Positions 44,330 to 57,216 of a stretch of 64,000 nt of DNA are shown one piece after another. The stretch is taken from contig NC_064819.1 of the NCBI RefSeq assembly GCF_024166365.1, positions 111,272,293 to 111,336,292 of the forward strand. The letters run 5' to 3'. This DNA is from Elephas maximus indicus (Eukaryota; Chordata; Mammalia; Proboscidea; Elephantidae). Positions within the stretch are counted from its first letter, which is position 1, and every line of letters starts with the position of its first letter. The notes beneath the pieces were generated by a model, which was given only the letters and a program-made list of their open reading frames with translations, was not told where the DNA came from and did not search any database. Made by a program: the position numbers and the translations under genes.

Positions 44330-45345
44330 AATGTCCTGAAGCAGATAATAACAAAACATATTTAAAAAAAAAAAAAAAGGACAAGATAGTTCCAGTAGCA
44401 TCCAAAATAAAACACCAGATGTCTTTCCACTAGAAGAAAAGGCACTAGAACTACCATAAGGAATTCAAATCTCTAATATTCAGAGCTATCTGAGAGCTGA
44501 AGCAAAAAAGCAGACAAAAATGAGGAAAAAATAGACAAAAGTCATGGTAAAGGCAGACAAATTCATGGAAAATACAGACCAAAAAAATGGAAGAATTCAG
44601 GAAAATAATACAAGAACAAAATGCCCAAATAAATTCACAACTGGAAATCATGCAAAAACAACTAGAAATCCAAAAGATAAACAACAAGATTTCAAAATGG
44701 ACAGTGTCATAGAAGGGCTGAGGAACAGGTTTGAAACAATGGAAGACAGGATCAGTGAAATTGAAGACAAACACATGGATACAACTTTGAGAAAAAAGAA
44801 CAAAGAAAAATGAAGAAACACTGAGAATTATGTGGAATACAATCAAAAGCAAAAATTTTCAAATGATCAGAGTTCCAGACCAGGGGGGAAAAACAGAAAA
44901 CACAGAGGATCACTGAAGAATTCCTGACAGAAAACTTCCCCTAATATCATGAAAGATGAAACGCTGACCATCCAAGAAGCTCAATGCACCCCATATAGGA
45001 TAGACACCAAAAGAAAATCACCAAGGCATATTATAATCACACTCATTAAAACCAAAGACAGAAGGAATCCTGAGAGCAGCTTGAGAAAAACAATAAGTCA
45101 CGTACAGAGCGGAAACAATAAGACTAAGCTCTGATTACTCAGCAGAAACCATGCAGGCAAGAAGGCAATGTAATGACATATATAAAACCTTGAAAGAAAA
45201 AATTGCTAACCAAGAATATATCCTGCAAAACTCTTGTTCAGATATGATGGTGAAATTAGGACATTGTCAGATAAGCAGAAATTAAGGGAATATGTAAAAA
45301 CCAAACCAAACTGACAAGAATTATTAAAGGGAGTCCTTCAGTTTG
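44330..45345 (+). pseudogene. L1 ORF1 remnant (ORF1p-like)
   Basis: L1 ORF1p is a trimeric RNA-binding chaperone. Open pieces are 44544-44813, whose end NRFETMEDRISEIEDKH is the coiled-coil region; 44949-45134, the RNA-recognition to C-terminal domain area (RKSPRHIIITLIKTKDR); and a decayed CTD to about 45345. Frames are interrupted. The start is approximate, by comparison with the copy at 53880. Confidence 0.75.
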
Positions 45346-45791
45346 AGAACAAACAACATCAGACGACAGCCTTAATCTAGGATGTAGGATCACATCAGCC
45401 AGATACGAACCTAGGAAATGAACTCTCAAGGACTATCCAAAACCAAGATACTTACAACAGGGAACCAGAAAGGTTAATCTGCAAAAGACAACAATGTCAG
45501 AACAATAAGAGCGGGAATAAACAGTGTAGATATGCAACTTTCTAAAGGAGAGAAAGGCAAGGCAATACCAAGTAATAATAGACTGGTTCAAACCTGGGAC
45601 GGTGAGGGTAAATTTCAAGATAATCACAAAGAAAGTCTGCAAACCTACTCATCAAAATAAAGAAGAAAAACAAAAAGGCTTGGTAAAAACAAAATCTACA
45701 AAAATGAAAAAATCCACAAACAAAAGGAATCCAGCACAGGAGAGTAAGAGGAACAAAGAAATTGTCAGCACCACAAAAAAAGCACTACAAA

Positions 45792-48700
45792 ATGACAACA
45801 ATAAACTCACACCTATCAATAATTACACTGAACGTAAATGGCCTAAATGCACCATAAAGAGAGAGTGACAGAATGGATAAAAAAATATGAAATATCATCA
45901 ATATGCTGTCTACAAGAGACAAACCTTGGAAACTAATACATAAATTTATTTTTAAAAAAAGGATGGAAAAAATTTATCAAGCAAACAGCTACCAAAAAAA
46001 AAAAAAAAAAAAGCAGGAGTGACAAAACCAATTTCAGAAAAAATAGACTTTAAAACAAAATCCATCATAAAAGACAAAGAAGGGCACTATATCAAGATTA
46101 AAGGGATGATCCTGCATGAAGACAGAACCATAATAACTATCTACACAGCCAATGACAGGGCTCCATATATAAAACAAACTTAAACAGCACTGAAAAGAGA
46201 AATTGGCAGTTCCGGTATAATAGTCAGAGACTTCAACACACCACTCTCAGTAAAGGACAGAACATCAAGGAAGAAACTGAATGAAGATAAAGGCCACAAT
46301 CAGTCACCTTGAACTCATACACATATATAGAACACAACACCCATCAGCTGCAAAGTACATGTTCTTTTCCAATGCACATGGAACATTCTCCAGAATAGAC
46401 CACATCTTAGGCCTCAAAGCAACCCTCAACAAAATCTAAAACACTGAGGTAATACAAAGTATGTCCTCTGATCACAAAGCCATCAAAGTAGAAATTAACA
46501 ACAGGAAGAGTAAGGGGAAAAAAAATCAATTACATGGAAACAAAATAACACCCTGCTTAAAAACCACTGGGTAATAGAAGAAATCAAAGATGGAATAAAA
46601 CAATTCCTAGAATCAAATGAGAATGAAAACACATCATGCCAAAACCTTTGGGACATAGCAAAGGCGGTGCTCAGAGGTCAATTTATAGCAATAGATGTAT
46701 ACATCGAAAAAGAAGAAAGGGTCAAAACCAGAACATTAGCTACACAACTCAAACACATAGAAAAAGAACAGCAAAAGAAACCTACAGCCACCAGAAGAAA
46801 GGAAATAATAAAGATCAGAGCAGAAATAAATGAAATAGAAAATAGAAGAACAATAGAAAGAATCAACAAAACAAAAAGTTGGTTCTTTGAAAGGATCAAC
46901 AAACCACTAGCCAAACTGACAAAAGAAAAACAGGAGAGAATGCAGATAACCCAAATAAGAAATGAAATGGGGTACATTACAACAGACCCAACTGAAATAA
47001 AAAGGATCATAACAGAGTATTATGAAAAACTATACTCCAACAAATTTGAAAATCTACAGGAAATGGACAAATTATTAGATACACACTACCTACCCAAACT
47101 TTCACAAATTGGTGTTGAAAATCTGAACAGACCCATAACAAAAGAAGAGATTGAAAAGATCAAAAAATCCAACAACAACAAAAAACCCTGGCCTAGATGG
47201 CTTCACTGGAGAATTCTACCAAACATTCAGAGGAGAGGTTACACCAGTACTACTCAAACTACTTCAGGACATAGGAAAGGAATACTTCCAAATTCTTTTT
47301 ATGAAGCCAGCATAATCCTGATACCAAAACCCGGCAAATACACCACAAAAAAAGAAAATCACAGACCAGTATCTCTCATGAATATAGATGCAAAAATTCT
47401 CAACAAAATTGTAGCCAATAGAATTCAGCATCATATCAAAGAAAAATAATACACCATGATCAAGGAGGACTCATGCCAGGCATGCAAGGATGGTTCAACA
47501 TTAGAAAATCAATCAATGTAATCCACCACATAAATAAAAGAATCACCTGATCATCTCAATCAGTGCAGAAGAGGCATTTGACAAAGTCCAACACCCATTC
47601 CTGATAAAAATTCTCAATAAAATAGGCATAGAAGAGAAATTCCTCAACATAATAAAGGGCATCTATTCGAAACCAACCACCAACATCATTCTTAATGGAG
47701 AGAGGCTGAAAACATTCCCTTTGAGAACACAACAAAACAAGGATGTCCTTTATCACCGCTCCTAGTTAACATTGTGCTGGAAGTCCTAGCTACAGCAATA
47801 AGGAAAGAAAAAGAAAAGGCATCCAAAATTAATAATGAAGAAGTAAAACTGTCCCTATTTGCAGATGATATAACACTATATATAGAAAATCCAAAGAACT
47901 CCATGAGAAAACTATTGGAACTAATAGAAAGATTCAGCAGAGTAGGAGGATACAAGGTAAATATACAAAACTCTGTTGGATCCACCAATAAAGAGAATGA
48001 CAGAAAGGAAATCAGGGAAACAATACCATTTATAATTGCCCCTAAAAAAAGAAAATACTTAGGAATATATCTAATCAGGGATGTAAAAGACCCATACAAA
48101 GAAAACTACAAAACACTACTGCAAGAAACCCAAAGAGATCTACATAAATGGAAAAATATGCCATGCTCATAGATAGGTAGACTCAACATTGTGAAAATGA
48201 CAGTTCTACCCAAAGCAATCTACAAATACGATGCAATCCTGATCCAAATACCAACAACATTCTTTAAAGAGATGGAAAAAACAATCATTAACTTTATATG
48301 GAAAGGCAAGAGGCCCGGGATAAGCAAAGCATTACTGAAGAAGAATGCAGTAGGAGGACTCACACTACCTGACCTCCAAACCTTCTATACAGCTATGGTA
48401 GTCAAAACAGCCTGGTAGTGTTACAACACCAGATACATTGACCAATGGATCAGAATCAAGAACACAGATGTAAATCCATCCACCTACAGATATCTGACCT
48501 TCAACAAAGACCCAATGTCCATCAAATGGGGAAAAGACAGTCTTTTTAATAAATGGTGCTGGCAAAATTGGATATCCATCTGCAAAAAAATGAAACAGGA
48601 CCCATACCTCACACCATAAGCAAAAACTAACTCGAAATGGATCAAAGACCTAAATATAAAACCAAAAAGTATAAAGATCATAGAAGGAAAAATAGAATCA

Positions 48701-50120
48701 GTGCTAGAGACCCTAATACATGGCGTTAACAGTATACAAACCATAACTAACAACATAAACTCCAGAACATAAGCTAGATAACTGGGATCGTCTAAAAATT
48801 AAACATTTATACTCATCAAAAGACTTCACCAAAAGCATAAAAAAGAAGCTACAGACTGTGAAAACATTTTTGACTATTAGAAATCCAGCAAAGGTCTAAT
48901 CTCTAAAATCTACAGGAAAATCCAACACCTCCACAACAAAAAGACAAATTACCCAATTAAAAAATGGGCAAAGGAAATGAACAGACACTTCACCAAAGAA
49001 GACATTCAGGAGGCTAACAGACACATGAAGAAATGCTCCTGATCACTAGCCATTAGAGAAATGCAAATCAAAACCACAATAAGATACCATCTCACTCCAG
49101 CATTACTGGCACCAGTCAAACAGAAAAGAGCAAATGTTGGAGAGGCTGCAGGGAGATTGGAACTCTTATGCACTGCTAATGGGAATGCAAAATGGTACAA
49201 CTGAAGCCACTGCAGAGGCTTCCCCCACTCTGCCACAGCTTCCAAATCCCCCCCAATAGCTGGCCATGCCATGGTTTCAAACTTCGGCTTGGCCCGACTG
49301 CACCGCACAGGCCCTAACCGGGGTTTGAATTTGGCACTGAAATTCTGCATATGCATAAACTGGGATCTTGGCACATGTGCACGACCTGAGGAGCTGTGGC
49401 CCCAAACTTAACCACAGACCTGAACTTCGCCAGAGAGGAAGATGTCCTCCAGGACACAACTGCATCTGAGCTCATTTGCAAAGCAAAAGTTCCCTTCCTT
49501 TGCAAATCACTCAGCACCTGGATCTCCAATTATGGACACAGAAGGGACTGGGGTGTTGGGTTTTGGGCAGCAATCCCACCACCTGGGGACTGGAGGGCAT
49601 GAAAGCTCCAAGCACCCCTGGGGCTGGAAGCGTGTGGTCTTTTGGCTGCTAAGTCCTTTGTTGCTCAAGTAATAAATTTCCACGTTCTCTTTTCTTTGCA
49701 ACTGGTGGTGTGCCATCTGTCTTATTTTGATTGGCTAATAGGACAGGACAAGAACCCTCATTCAGTTACACAACCATTTTGGAAAATATGGTGCTTCCTT
49801 AGAAAGTTAGAAACAGAAATACTGTATGATCCAGCAATCCTACTTCTAGGAATATATCCTAGAGAAATAAGAGCCATCACATGAATAGACATATTCCATG
49901 TTCATTGCAGCATTGTTCACAACAGCAAAAAGATAGAAACACCCCAGATGCCCATCAACAGACGAATGGTTAAGCAAACTATGGTACGTACACACAATGG
50001 AATACTATGCAACGATAAAGAACAATGATGAATCTGCAAAGCATCTCACTACATGGATGAATCTGGAGAGCATTATTCTGAGTGAAAAGTCAACCATAAA
50101 AAGACAAATATTGTACAAGA
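45792..50120 (+). pseudogene. L1 ORF2 remnant (endonuclease-RT), split by a solo LTR
   Basis: The start ATG at 45792 opens MTTINSHLSIITLNVNGLNA, the conserved ORF2 beginning. The APE-type endonuclease follows (45792-46450, several stops). The RT region is best seen in 46667-47449 (260 codons, IPKPGK and HRPVSLMNID motifs, with a local frameshift near 47190-47280) and 47774-48172, which holds the catalytic FADD (LFADDITLY). The C-terminal part has stops, such as the TAG near 48416, and is interrupted at 49202-49770 by an LTR; coding resumes at 49775. Non-functional. Confidence 0.85.
49202..49770 (+). mobile_element. Solo LTR (class I ERV-like) with 4-bp TSD inside L1
   Basis: A 569-bp unit, TGAAGCCACTG...CAGTTACA, flanked by CAAC at 49198-49201 and 49771-49774. 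Removing it and one CAAC restores the L1 sequence GGTACAACCATTTTGG, which the uninterrupted L1 near 5000 matches closely (GATACAATCATTTTGG). It contains AATAAA at 49671-49676 followed by a T-rich stretch. The 4-bp duplication is typical of class I (gamma-like) elements. No internal viral sequence remains. Strand is set by the polyadenylation motif. Confidence 0.85.
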
Positions 50121-51086
50121 CCACTACTATAAAAGCTCATGAAAAGGTTTACACACAAAAATAAACAATCTTTGATGGAGGGAGGGGAGAGTTGGGATGG
50201 AAAAACACTAAATAGACAATAGATAGGTGGTAACTTTGGTGAAGGGTAAGACAGCACACAATATTGGGGAAGCCAGCACAACTTGTTCAGGGTAAGGTCA
50301 TGGAAGCTCCATAGACACATCCAAACTCCCTTTCGGACCAAATTACTGGGCTGAGGACTGTGGAGACCATGGTCTTAGGGAACATCTAGCTCAATTGGCG
50401 TAACATAGTTTATAAAGAAAATGTTCTACATCCTACTTTGGTGAGTAGCGTCTGGGGTCTTAAAAGCCTGTGATTGGCCACCTAACATACTCCACTGATC
50501 TCACCCCGTCAAGACCAAAGGAAAATGAAGAAAACTAAAGACACAAGGGAAAGATTTGTTCAAAGGACTCATAGACCACAACTACCACAGCCTCGACCAG
50601 ATTGAGTCCAGTACCACTTGATGGTGCCCAGCTACCACCACTAACTTCTCTGATAGGGATCACAATACAGGGTCCAGACAGAGCTGGAAGGAAAATGTAG
50701 AACAAAATTCTAACTAAAAAAAAAAAAGACCAGACTTACTGGCCTGACAGAGATTGGAGAGACTCTGAGAGTATGCCCCCCCCCCGACACCCTTTTGGCT
50801 CAGTAATGAAGTCACTCCATAGGTTCACATTTTAGCCTGAGATTAGACAGATCCATAGGACCAAATGAGACTAAAGGGCACACCAGCCCAGGGGCAAGAC
50901 TAGAAGGTAAGAGGGGACAGGAAAGCTGGTAATAGGGAACCCAAGGTCCAGAAGGGAAGTACTGACACGTCATGGGATTGTTAACCAATGTCATAAAACA
51001 ATATGTGTGCTAACTGATGAGAAGCTAGTTCTGTAAACTTTCATCTCAACTACAATAAAAAAAAAGAGAAAAAAACTAGTAATTAA

Positions 51087-52154
51087 AAAAAATTATGCCA
51101 TATTCCAACTACCTCAAATAAGTGGAATTACTCTCTCCAGGACTGGCTACATAATTTGTGGGTCTCAGTGAAAAATGAAACATGGAAATCCTTATTAAAA
51201 TATTACTAAGAATCTGAAGACAATGATAGCAGAGCACTAAGTCAAGCATGGAGCCTTTCACACTGAGTACCTGTCCCAGTCTCTGTCTCTTTACATACAC
51301 ACACACAAACGCCTTACACTCACAAAAATATTCTATGTTTGTATAGCAATCTAACACCAGGTGATTGTGAACTTAGACTTGGGTTTCTGTCTACAAACTC
51401 TACCTACTTGAGCATTTTACCCTAGCATATGACTTTTCCATGCCTACAAGTCCTCTGCCTTCAATTTTGATGTAGCAGTAAGAGCAGTTTCCCTCCACGT
51501 AAATCTCCCCACTTCATTTTAGTAGGACTCATCCATATTCTTGTTCATATGGCAGAGGCAAACTGCCTGTCTCTGATTTCTCTTTTTCCATTCATTACAA
51601 CATGCCATGCCAAAAATAGTTTAGTCTACCTTTACAGGGGCCCCAATTTCCCCATGCCAGATGAAAGCTACTGTTACCCATAATGGATAGTTCCTGGCTT
51701 TGGAGTGTCTGGAGTGTACTGAAGTTGTACAGTTAAAGTGTTGGTAGAATGACATGCATAAGAATAGCCACAAAGCAGCTAAACTGATCTGTGTTTCCTT
51801 CACAGAAACAAGAATGTGCAAGGGGTTTGGAATGTGGGAATTGTCTGTTCAAATAAAACGTATGAATTACTTGGTTTACCTGACAGGAAAGAAAAAAATC
51901 ACAAAGACAAACAAAAAGGATGGATGGGTTGGGTTTTGTTTTCAATGCTCTTTTTATAGTCCATGAAGTAGAAAATGGATATATAAATAAGTCTTTTGTG
52001 CTCCATAGTGTGGAAAATACTCACAGATTAGATAGACAGATAGATGATAGATGGATGGATGGATGGTAAATAGATAGGTGGGTAGGTAGAGAGATAGGTA
52101 AGTGTTATAAGCCTTCCAATGTTATCGTATTTTTTTAATTCTACAAATAAAGGC
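51087..52154. other. Non-coding with GATA/GATG repeats
   Basis: No gene. CA tract near 51296-51307; a GATAGATAGATGG-type tetranucleotide repeat at about 52025-52105. Confidence 0.55.
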
Positions 52155-52358
52155 AGGATGACAGGTTTCAGTGGAGCTTCCAGACTAAGACAGACTAGGA
52201 AGAAAGGCCTAATGATCTACTTCTGAAAATCAGCCTGTGAAAATGCTCTGGATCACAACAGTCCAATCTATGTGGATGGTGGAATACCAGGCAGTGTTTT
52301 GTTCTGTCATGAATGGGGTTGCCAGGAGTCAGAAGCTGATTCAATGGCAGCTAACAAC
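52155..52358 (+). mobile_element. tRNA-Gly/RTE-type SINE, body only
   Basis: Starts GACAGGTTTCAGTGGAGCTT, contains CAGACTAGGAAGAAAGGCCT and ends AATGGCAGCTAACAACAAAA. The tRNA-like head is absent. Confidence 0.82.
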
Positions 52359-53879
52359 AAAAATAAGCATTTAAGGGAGATAGTTGGGGATCAGGAGTAA
52401 GAGGGCGCTGACGCATTAGCCTGATTCCTGGGGCATAATCCAGAGCCACAGGTTCCATGGTGAGTTGGATGCCTCACAAATGTCTACGACAGGAAGTGGG
52501 GCCAAGATGGCAGAGTAGTCAGACACTTCCTGTGGCTCTCTTACAACAAAGACCCCAAAAAACAAGTGAATTGATTATATATGACAATTTAGGAGCCCTG
52601 AACATCTAAGACAAAATTGAAGAATCGGACTAAGGATCAGGTGGAGGAAGAGATGGTTCAGAAGCAGTGAGGTGTTGCCAGAACTGACCGGGCTGGCACC
52701 GGCACCAGCACCCTGTGGGCTGGATCAGGTGGCGTGAGCGGTGAGGCAAGCAGTGGTGCTCGGGACACATTTTCCACATTGAGAAAGACCGAGTGGTGGA
52801 CAGTCTGCTCAAACCTCCAGAACCAACAAGAAACAGTTCTCAGTTAGCAAAAGATAAGTACAAGTGTCTAAACTGTTGTGCAAATAAAAAAAAAAAAAAC
52901 CTTTTGGGAAGTATTTCTCTCCCATTTACCTGCCCCCTCCCCACTCTGCTCTGGGTCCTGGTCTGCTTCAGCGATTGCTGTGCTCCCTGGGCAAGAAGCA
53001 GTACCCGCCATGTGCTCTGAGCCATTCTCCCAGCTTTGGAGAGGGAACAAATTAACAAACAGGAAAAAATAATCTACCAGCTCACCTAAGCTGGGAACTC
53101 AGGTCAAACACAGCCCCTGTGCCTAGGCAGAGGTATAAGAGGTCCACAGACTTTGAATGCCTTTCACCACTGCATAGACCTGTGTGGGCCCATTTCAATA
53201 GCATAGGCCCTCATTAGCACAGTACAACAGGGTATATATACTTGAAGCCTATTTTCATCTGTATCTGCTATAGAGGGAGTGGCAGATTCATGACATTTGA
53301 CACCACCCTGCCCATTAAGCAGGTCCTTACCTACCTACATCAGGGTCCTGAGGACTGGTGGCTTCACTCACTCCACCAAGCCACCCATGACAGGGGTCCA
53401 AAAATAAGTGGTAACTCCCAGTCCTTACAGCCAACAGCATTGGGTGCCCATAGTCTGGCTGCAAAATCCACCTACCTATGCACCTTAGGGAACAGGGATA
53501 TACCTTCCACTCAGACACTCAGGGGCAGCAGTCAGGCCCTGCCTTGATCAGCACATGACCCCCTACTACAGCCAGAATACTTTGTCTACTCCAATCGCCC
53601 TTCCCCATCTAGGACTGTAGGTGAGAGCTTGCACCACACACTCAGTGACCAACGTCTGGACACCTGAGCTGAATCCACACAAGAAAAGTAAATGGACTCC
53701 TGGGCTCATGTAACTAGTAACAGCCCTAGCCATCTGGAGACAGGATGTGAGAGTTTCAAAGATGCCAATGATCAAACTACCTCACATGACCAGCCTATTT
53801 GGGCATATCAAAACAAAACAAAACAAGAAGCTAGGACACAGTAAGCAAATGTAAAATAAATAAATATAATAACTTATTG

Positions 53880-54918
53880 ATGGCTGGGAGACAACAGTCA
53901 ATATCAAATCACATAAAGAGGGAGACCATGAGGGCTTCAGCAAGCCACCAAAACAAAGAATCAAGAAACCTTCTGGAGGAAGAAAAATTCTTGGAATTAC
54001 CAGAGGTAGAATTCAAAAGACAAATATACAGAGCTCTTCAAGGGATCAGGAAGGAGATCAGGCAAAATGTAGAACAGGCAAGGAACACACAGACAAAGCA
54101 ATAGAGGAACTTAAGAAGGTTATACGAGAGCATAATGACAAATTTAACAGGCTGCAAGAATCCATAGAGAAACAGCAAACAGAAATTCAGAAGATTAACA
54201 ACAGAATTTCAGAATTAGACAACTCAATAGAAAGTTATAGGAGTAGAATTTAGGCAATAGAAGTCAGAATTAGTGAGACTGAAGATAAAACACTGACACC
54301 AACTTATTTGAGGGAAAATCAGATAAAAGAATTGTAAAAAATGAAGAATCCCTAAGAATTATGTGGGACTCTATCAAGAGGAATAACTTATAAGTGACTG
54401 GAGTACCAGAACAGGGTGGGATAACAGAGAATACAGAGAGAATTGTTGAAGATTTGTTGGCAGAAAACTTCCCTGATATTGTGGAAGATGAGAAGATATC
54501 TATCCAAGAAGCTCATTGAACCCCACACAAGGTAGATCCCAAAAGAAAGTTACCAAGACATATTATAATCAAACTTGCCAAAACCAAAGACAGAGCATTT
54601 TAAGAGTGACTAGGGCTAAACGAAAAGTCACCTACAAAGGAGAGTCAATAAGACTAAGCTCTGACTATTCAGTAGAAACCATGCAGGCAAGAAGGCAATG
54701 GAATGACATATATAAAGCCTCAAAGGAAAAAAAATTGCCAGCCAAGAATTATATATCCAGCAAAACTGTCTCTCAGATATGATGGTGAAATTAGGATTTT
54801 TCCAGAGAAACAGAAGTTTAAGGAATTTGTAAAAAAAACAAACCAGTATACAAGAAATACTAAAGGAAATCCTCTGGTTAGAAAATCAATAACATCAGCT
54901 AACAACTCAAGGCTATAA
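53880..54918 (+). pseudogene. L1 ORF1 remnant
   Basis: ATG at 53880 starts MAGRQQSISNHIK. Codons stay open to about 54100 (LPEVEFKRQIYRALQGIRKE), then a coiled coil with clear heptads follows a stop (LQESIEKQQTEIQKINNRIS, about 54150-54230). The RNA-binding middle domain (about 54330-54600) includes KLPRHIIIKLAKTKD, and the C-terminal domain (54516-54782 and beyond) has TMQARRQWNDIY. At least four stops or shifts. Same architecture as ORF1p. Confidence 0.8.
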
Positions 54919-55323
54919 CAAAGGACGGAGCAACCAGACATAAACCCAGATAGGGAAGTCACAAAAATAAATCAAAGCGAAAACACTGAAAATAAGAAAA
55001 CAGAGTCATCAATGTCTAAAAGATGACAACATTAAAACAAAAAAGAGGGACTAAATAATGTAGTCATAGATCTTTCATATGAAGAGGAAGTCAAGGTGAT
55101 ATAAAGAATTAAAGACTGGTTTAAACTTAGAAAAATATGGGTAAATATTAAGGTAACCACAAAAGAAAGTAACAATCCTACACATCAAAATAAAAAACAA
55201 GAAAACCCTAGACTCAGCAAATACAAAATAAACAACAATGAAAAAGATGAAAAGAAACTATATAAAGATAATAACTCAGCACAGAAAATTAAGTGGAACA
55301 AAGAAACAATCAACAACACAAAA

Positions 55324-57200
55324 ATGACAGCACTAAACTTATAAAAAAAAATACCTATCAATAATTATGCTGAATGCAAATGGACTAAATGCACCAATAA
55401 AGAGACAGAGAGTGGCAGAATGGATAAAAAAAAAATGATCCATCTATATGCTGCCTACAAGAGACACACCTTAGACTTAAAGACACAAACAAACTAAAAC
55501 TCAAAGAATGGAAAAAATATATATGAAGCAAACAACAACCAAAAAAAGAGCAGGAGTGGCAATATTAATCTCTGACAAAATAGACTTTAAAGCAAAATCC
55601 ACCACAAAGGATAAGGAAGGACACTGCATAATGATTAAAGGATCAGTGCACCAGGAGGACATAACCATAATAAATATTTATGCACCCAATGACAGGGCTC
55701 CAAAATACATAAACTCTAACAGCATTGGAAAGAGAAATAGTTCCACAATAATAGTAGGAGACTTCAACACACCGCTTTCGGAGAAGGCTAGAACATCCAG
55801 AAAGAAGCTCAATAAAGACAAGGAAAATCTAAATAACACAATCAAAGAACTTGATCTCATAGACATATCAGCCAAGTATACTTTCTTTTCCAACACACGT
55901 GGACCATCCTCCAGAATAGACCACATATTAGGCCACAAAGCAAGACTTAACAGAATCTAAAACATCAAAATACTACAAAGCACCTTTTCTGACTGTAAAG
56001 CCATAAAAGTAGAAATCAGTAACAGAAAAAGCAAGGGAAAAAAGTCAAATACATGAGTGGCCATCTAAGATGCATCAATGAGTCTCAACCCACCTGGATC
56101 AAAGGAGAATGAAGAACACCAAGAACACAAGATAATAACGAGCCCAAGAGACAGAAAGGGCTACATGAACCAGAGACTACATCATCCTGAGACCAGAAGA
56201 ACTAGATGGTGCCCGGCCACAATCAATGACTGCCTTGACAGGGAACACAACAGAGAACCCCTGAGGGAGCAGGAGAACAGTGGGATGCAGACCCCAAATT
56301 CTCATAAAAAGACCAGACTTAATGGTCTGACTAAGACTAGAAGGACCCCAGTGATCATGGCCCCCAGACCTTCTGTTGGCCCATGACAGGAAACATCCCC
56401 AAAGCCAACTCGTCAGACATGGATTGGACTGGACAGTGGGTTGGAGAGGGATGCTGGTGAGGAGTGAGCTTCTTGAATCAGGTGGACACTTGAGACTATT
56501 TTGGCATCTCCTGCCTGGAGGGGAGTTGGGAGGGTAGAGGGGCTTAGAAGCTGGCAAAATGGTCACGGAAAGAGAGAATGAAAGGAGGTAGCAGGCTGTC
56601 TCATGGTGGGGGAGAGTAATTGGGAATATGTAGCAAGGTATATATAAGTTTTTACGTGAGAGACTGACTTGATTTGTAAACTTTCACTTAAAGCACAATA
56701 AAAAATAGTACTAACCCCCCCCCCCAAAAGAAAATCAAATACATGGAAACTGAACAACACCTTGCTCAAAAACTACTGGGTTATAGAAGAAATCAAGGAT
56801 GGAATAAAGTAATTCACAGAATCAAATGAGAATGAAAACACATCATACCAGAACCTTTGGGACACAGCAAAAGCCGTAGTGCTCAGAGGTCAATTTATAG
56901 CAATAAAAGCACATATCCAAAAGAAGAAAGGGGCAAAATCAAAGAATTGTCCCTACAGCTCAAACAAATAGAGAACAGCAAAAGAAGCCCTTGGGCACCA
57001 GAAGAAAGCAAATACTAAAAATTAGACAATTAAAGGAAATAGAGAACATGAAAACAATTGAAAGAGTTAATAAGACCAAAAGCTGGTTCATTGAAAAGAT
57101 CAACAAAATTGATAAACCACCGGCCAAACTGACAAAAGAAAAACTCGAGAGGAAGCAAATAACCCGAATAAGAAATGAAATGGGTGACATCACAACAGAC
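55324..57200 (+). pseudogene. L1 ORF2 remnant, truncated before the RT core
   Basis: ATG at 55324 opens a degraded MTAL start. The endonuclease is largely open at 55508-55960 (150 codons): it keeps GVAILISDKIDF, the IVGDFNTPLS catalytic motif and SRIDHILG near its C-terminus. It is interrupted by an L1 insertion at 56056-56734 and resumes into the RT-proximal linker (56991-57212, KTKSWFIEKINKIDKP), then ends at the 3' truncation. No YADD/FADD block exists. Confidence 0.82.
56056..56734 (+). mobile_element. Truncated L1 3' end inserted in L1, with TSD
   Basis: About 680 bp of L1 3' UTR (AGAAGAACTAGATGGTGCCC, then GTAAACTTTCACTTAAAGCA and CAATAAAAAATAG), bounded by TCAAATACATG at 56045-56055 and 56735-56745. 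The A-rich end is followed by a 12-C run (56715-56726), an odd tail. Confidence 0.88.
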
Positions 57201-57216
57201 AAATGTCTATGACAGG

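Larger units (their letters stand above)
42824..51071 (+). mobile_element. Full-length L1 with 15-bp TSD, interrupted by a solo LTR
   Basis: Begins GGAGAGGGAGCCAACATGG, the classic L1 start. It contains a roughly 1.5-kb 5' UTR, ORF1 (about 44330-45345), a long inter-ORF spacer, ORF2 (45792 to about 50120), a 3' UTR and an A-rich end. TSDs AAAATTAGTAATTAA (42809-42823) and AAAACTAGTAATTAA (51072-51086) differ at one base. The target reads TTTT/AAGG on the nicked strand, the L1 endonuclease preference. Without the LTR and its duplication, L1 sequence is about 7.7 kb. Both ORFs contain stops, so it is inactive. Confidence 0.93.
52494..57200 (+). mobile_element. L1 with complete 5' end but 3'-truncated, 16-bp TSD
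   Basis: Begins AAGTGGGGCCAAGATGGCAG (L1 5' end). It runs through 5' UTR, ORF1, spacer and ORF2 endonuclease into the start of the RT region, stopping at CATCACAACAGAC. There is no ORF2 remainder, 3' UTR or poly(A). AAATGTCTACGACAGG (52478-52493) and AAATGTCTATGACAGG (57201-57216) bracket it, differing by one CpG-to-TpG change. A younger L1 3' end sits inside at 56056-56734. The 5' UTR is unlike that of the L1 at 42824. Confidence 0.85.
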
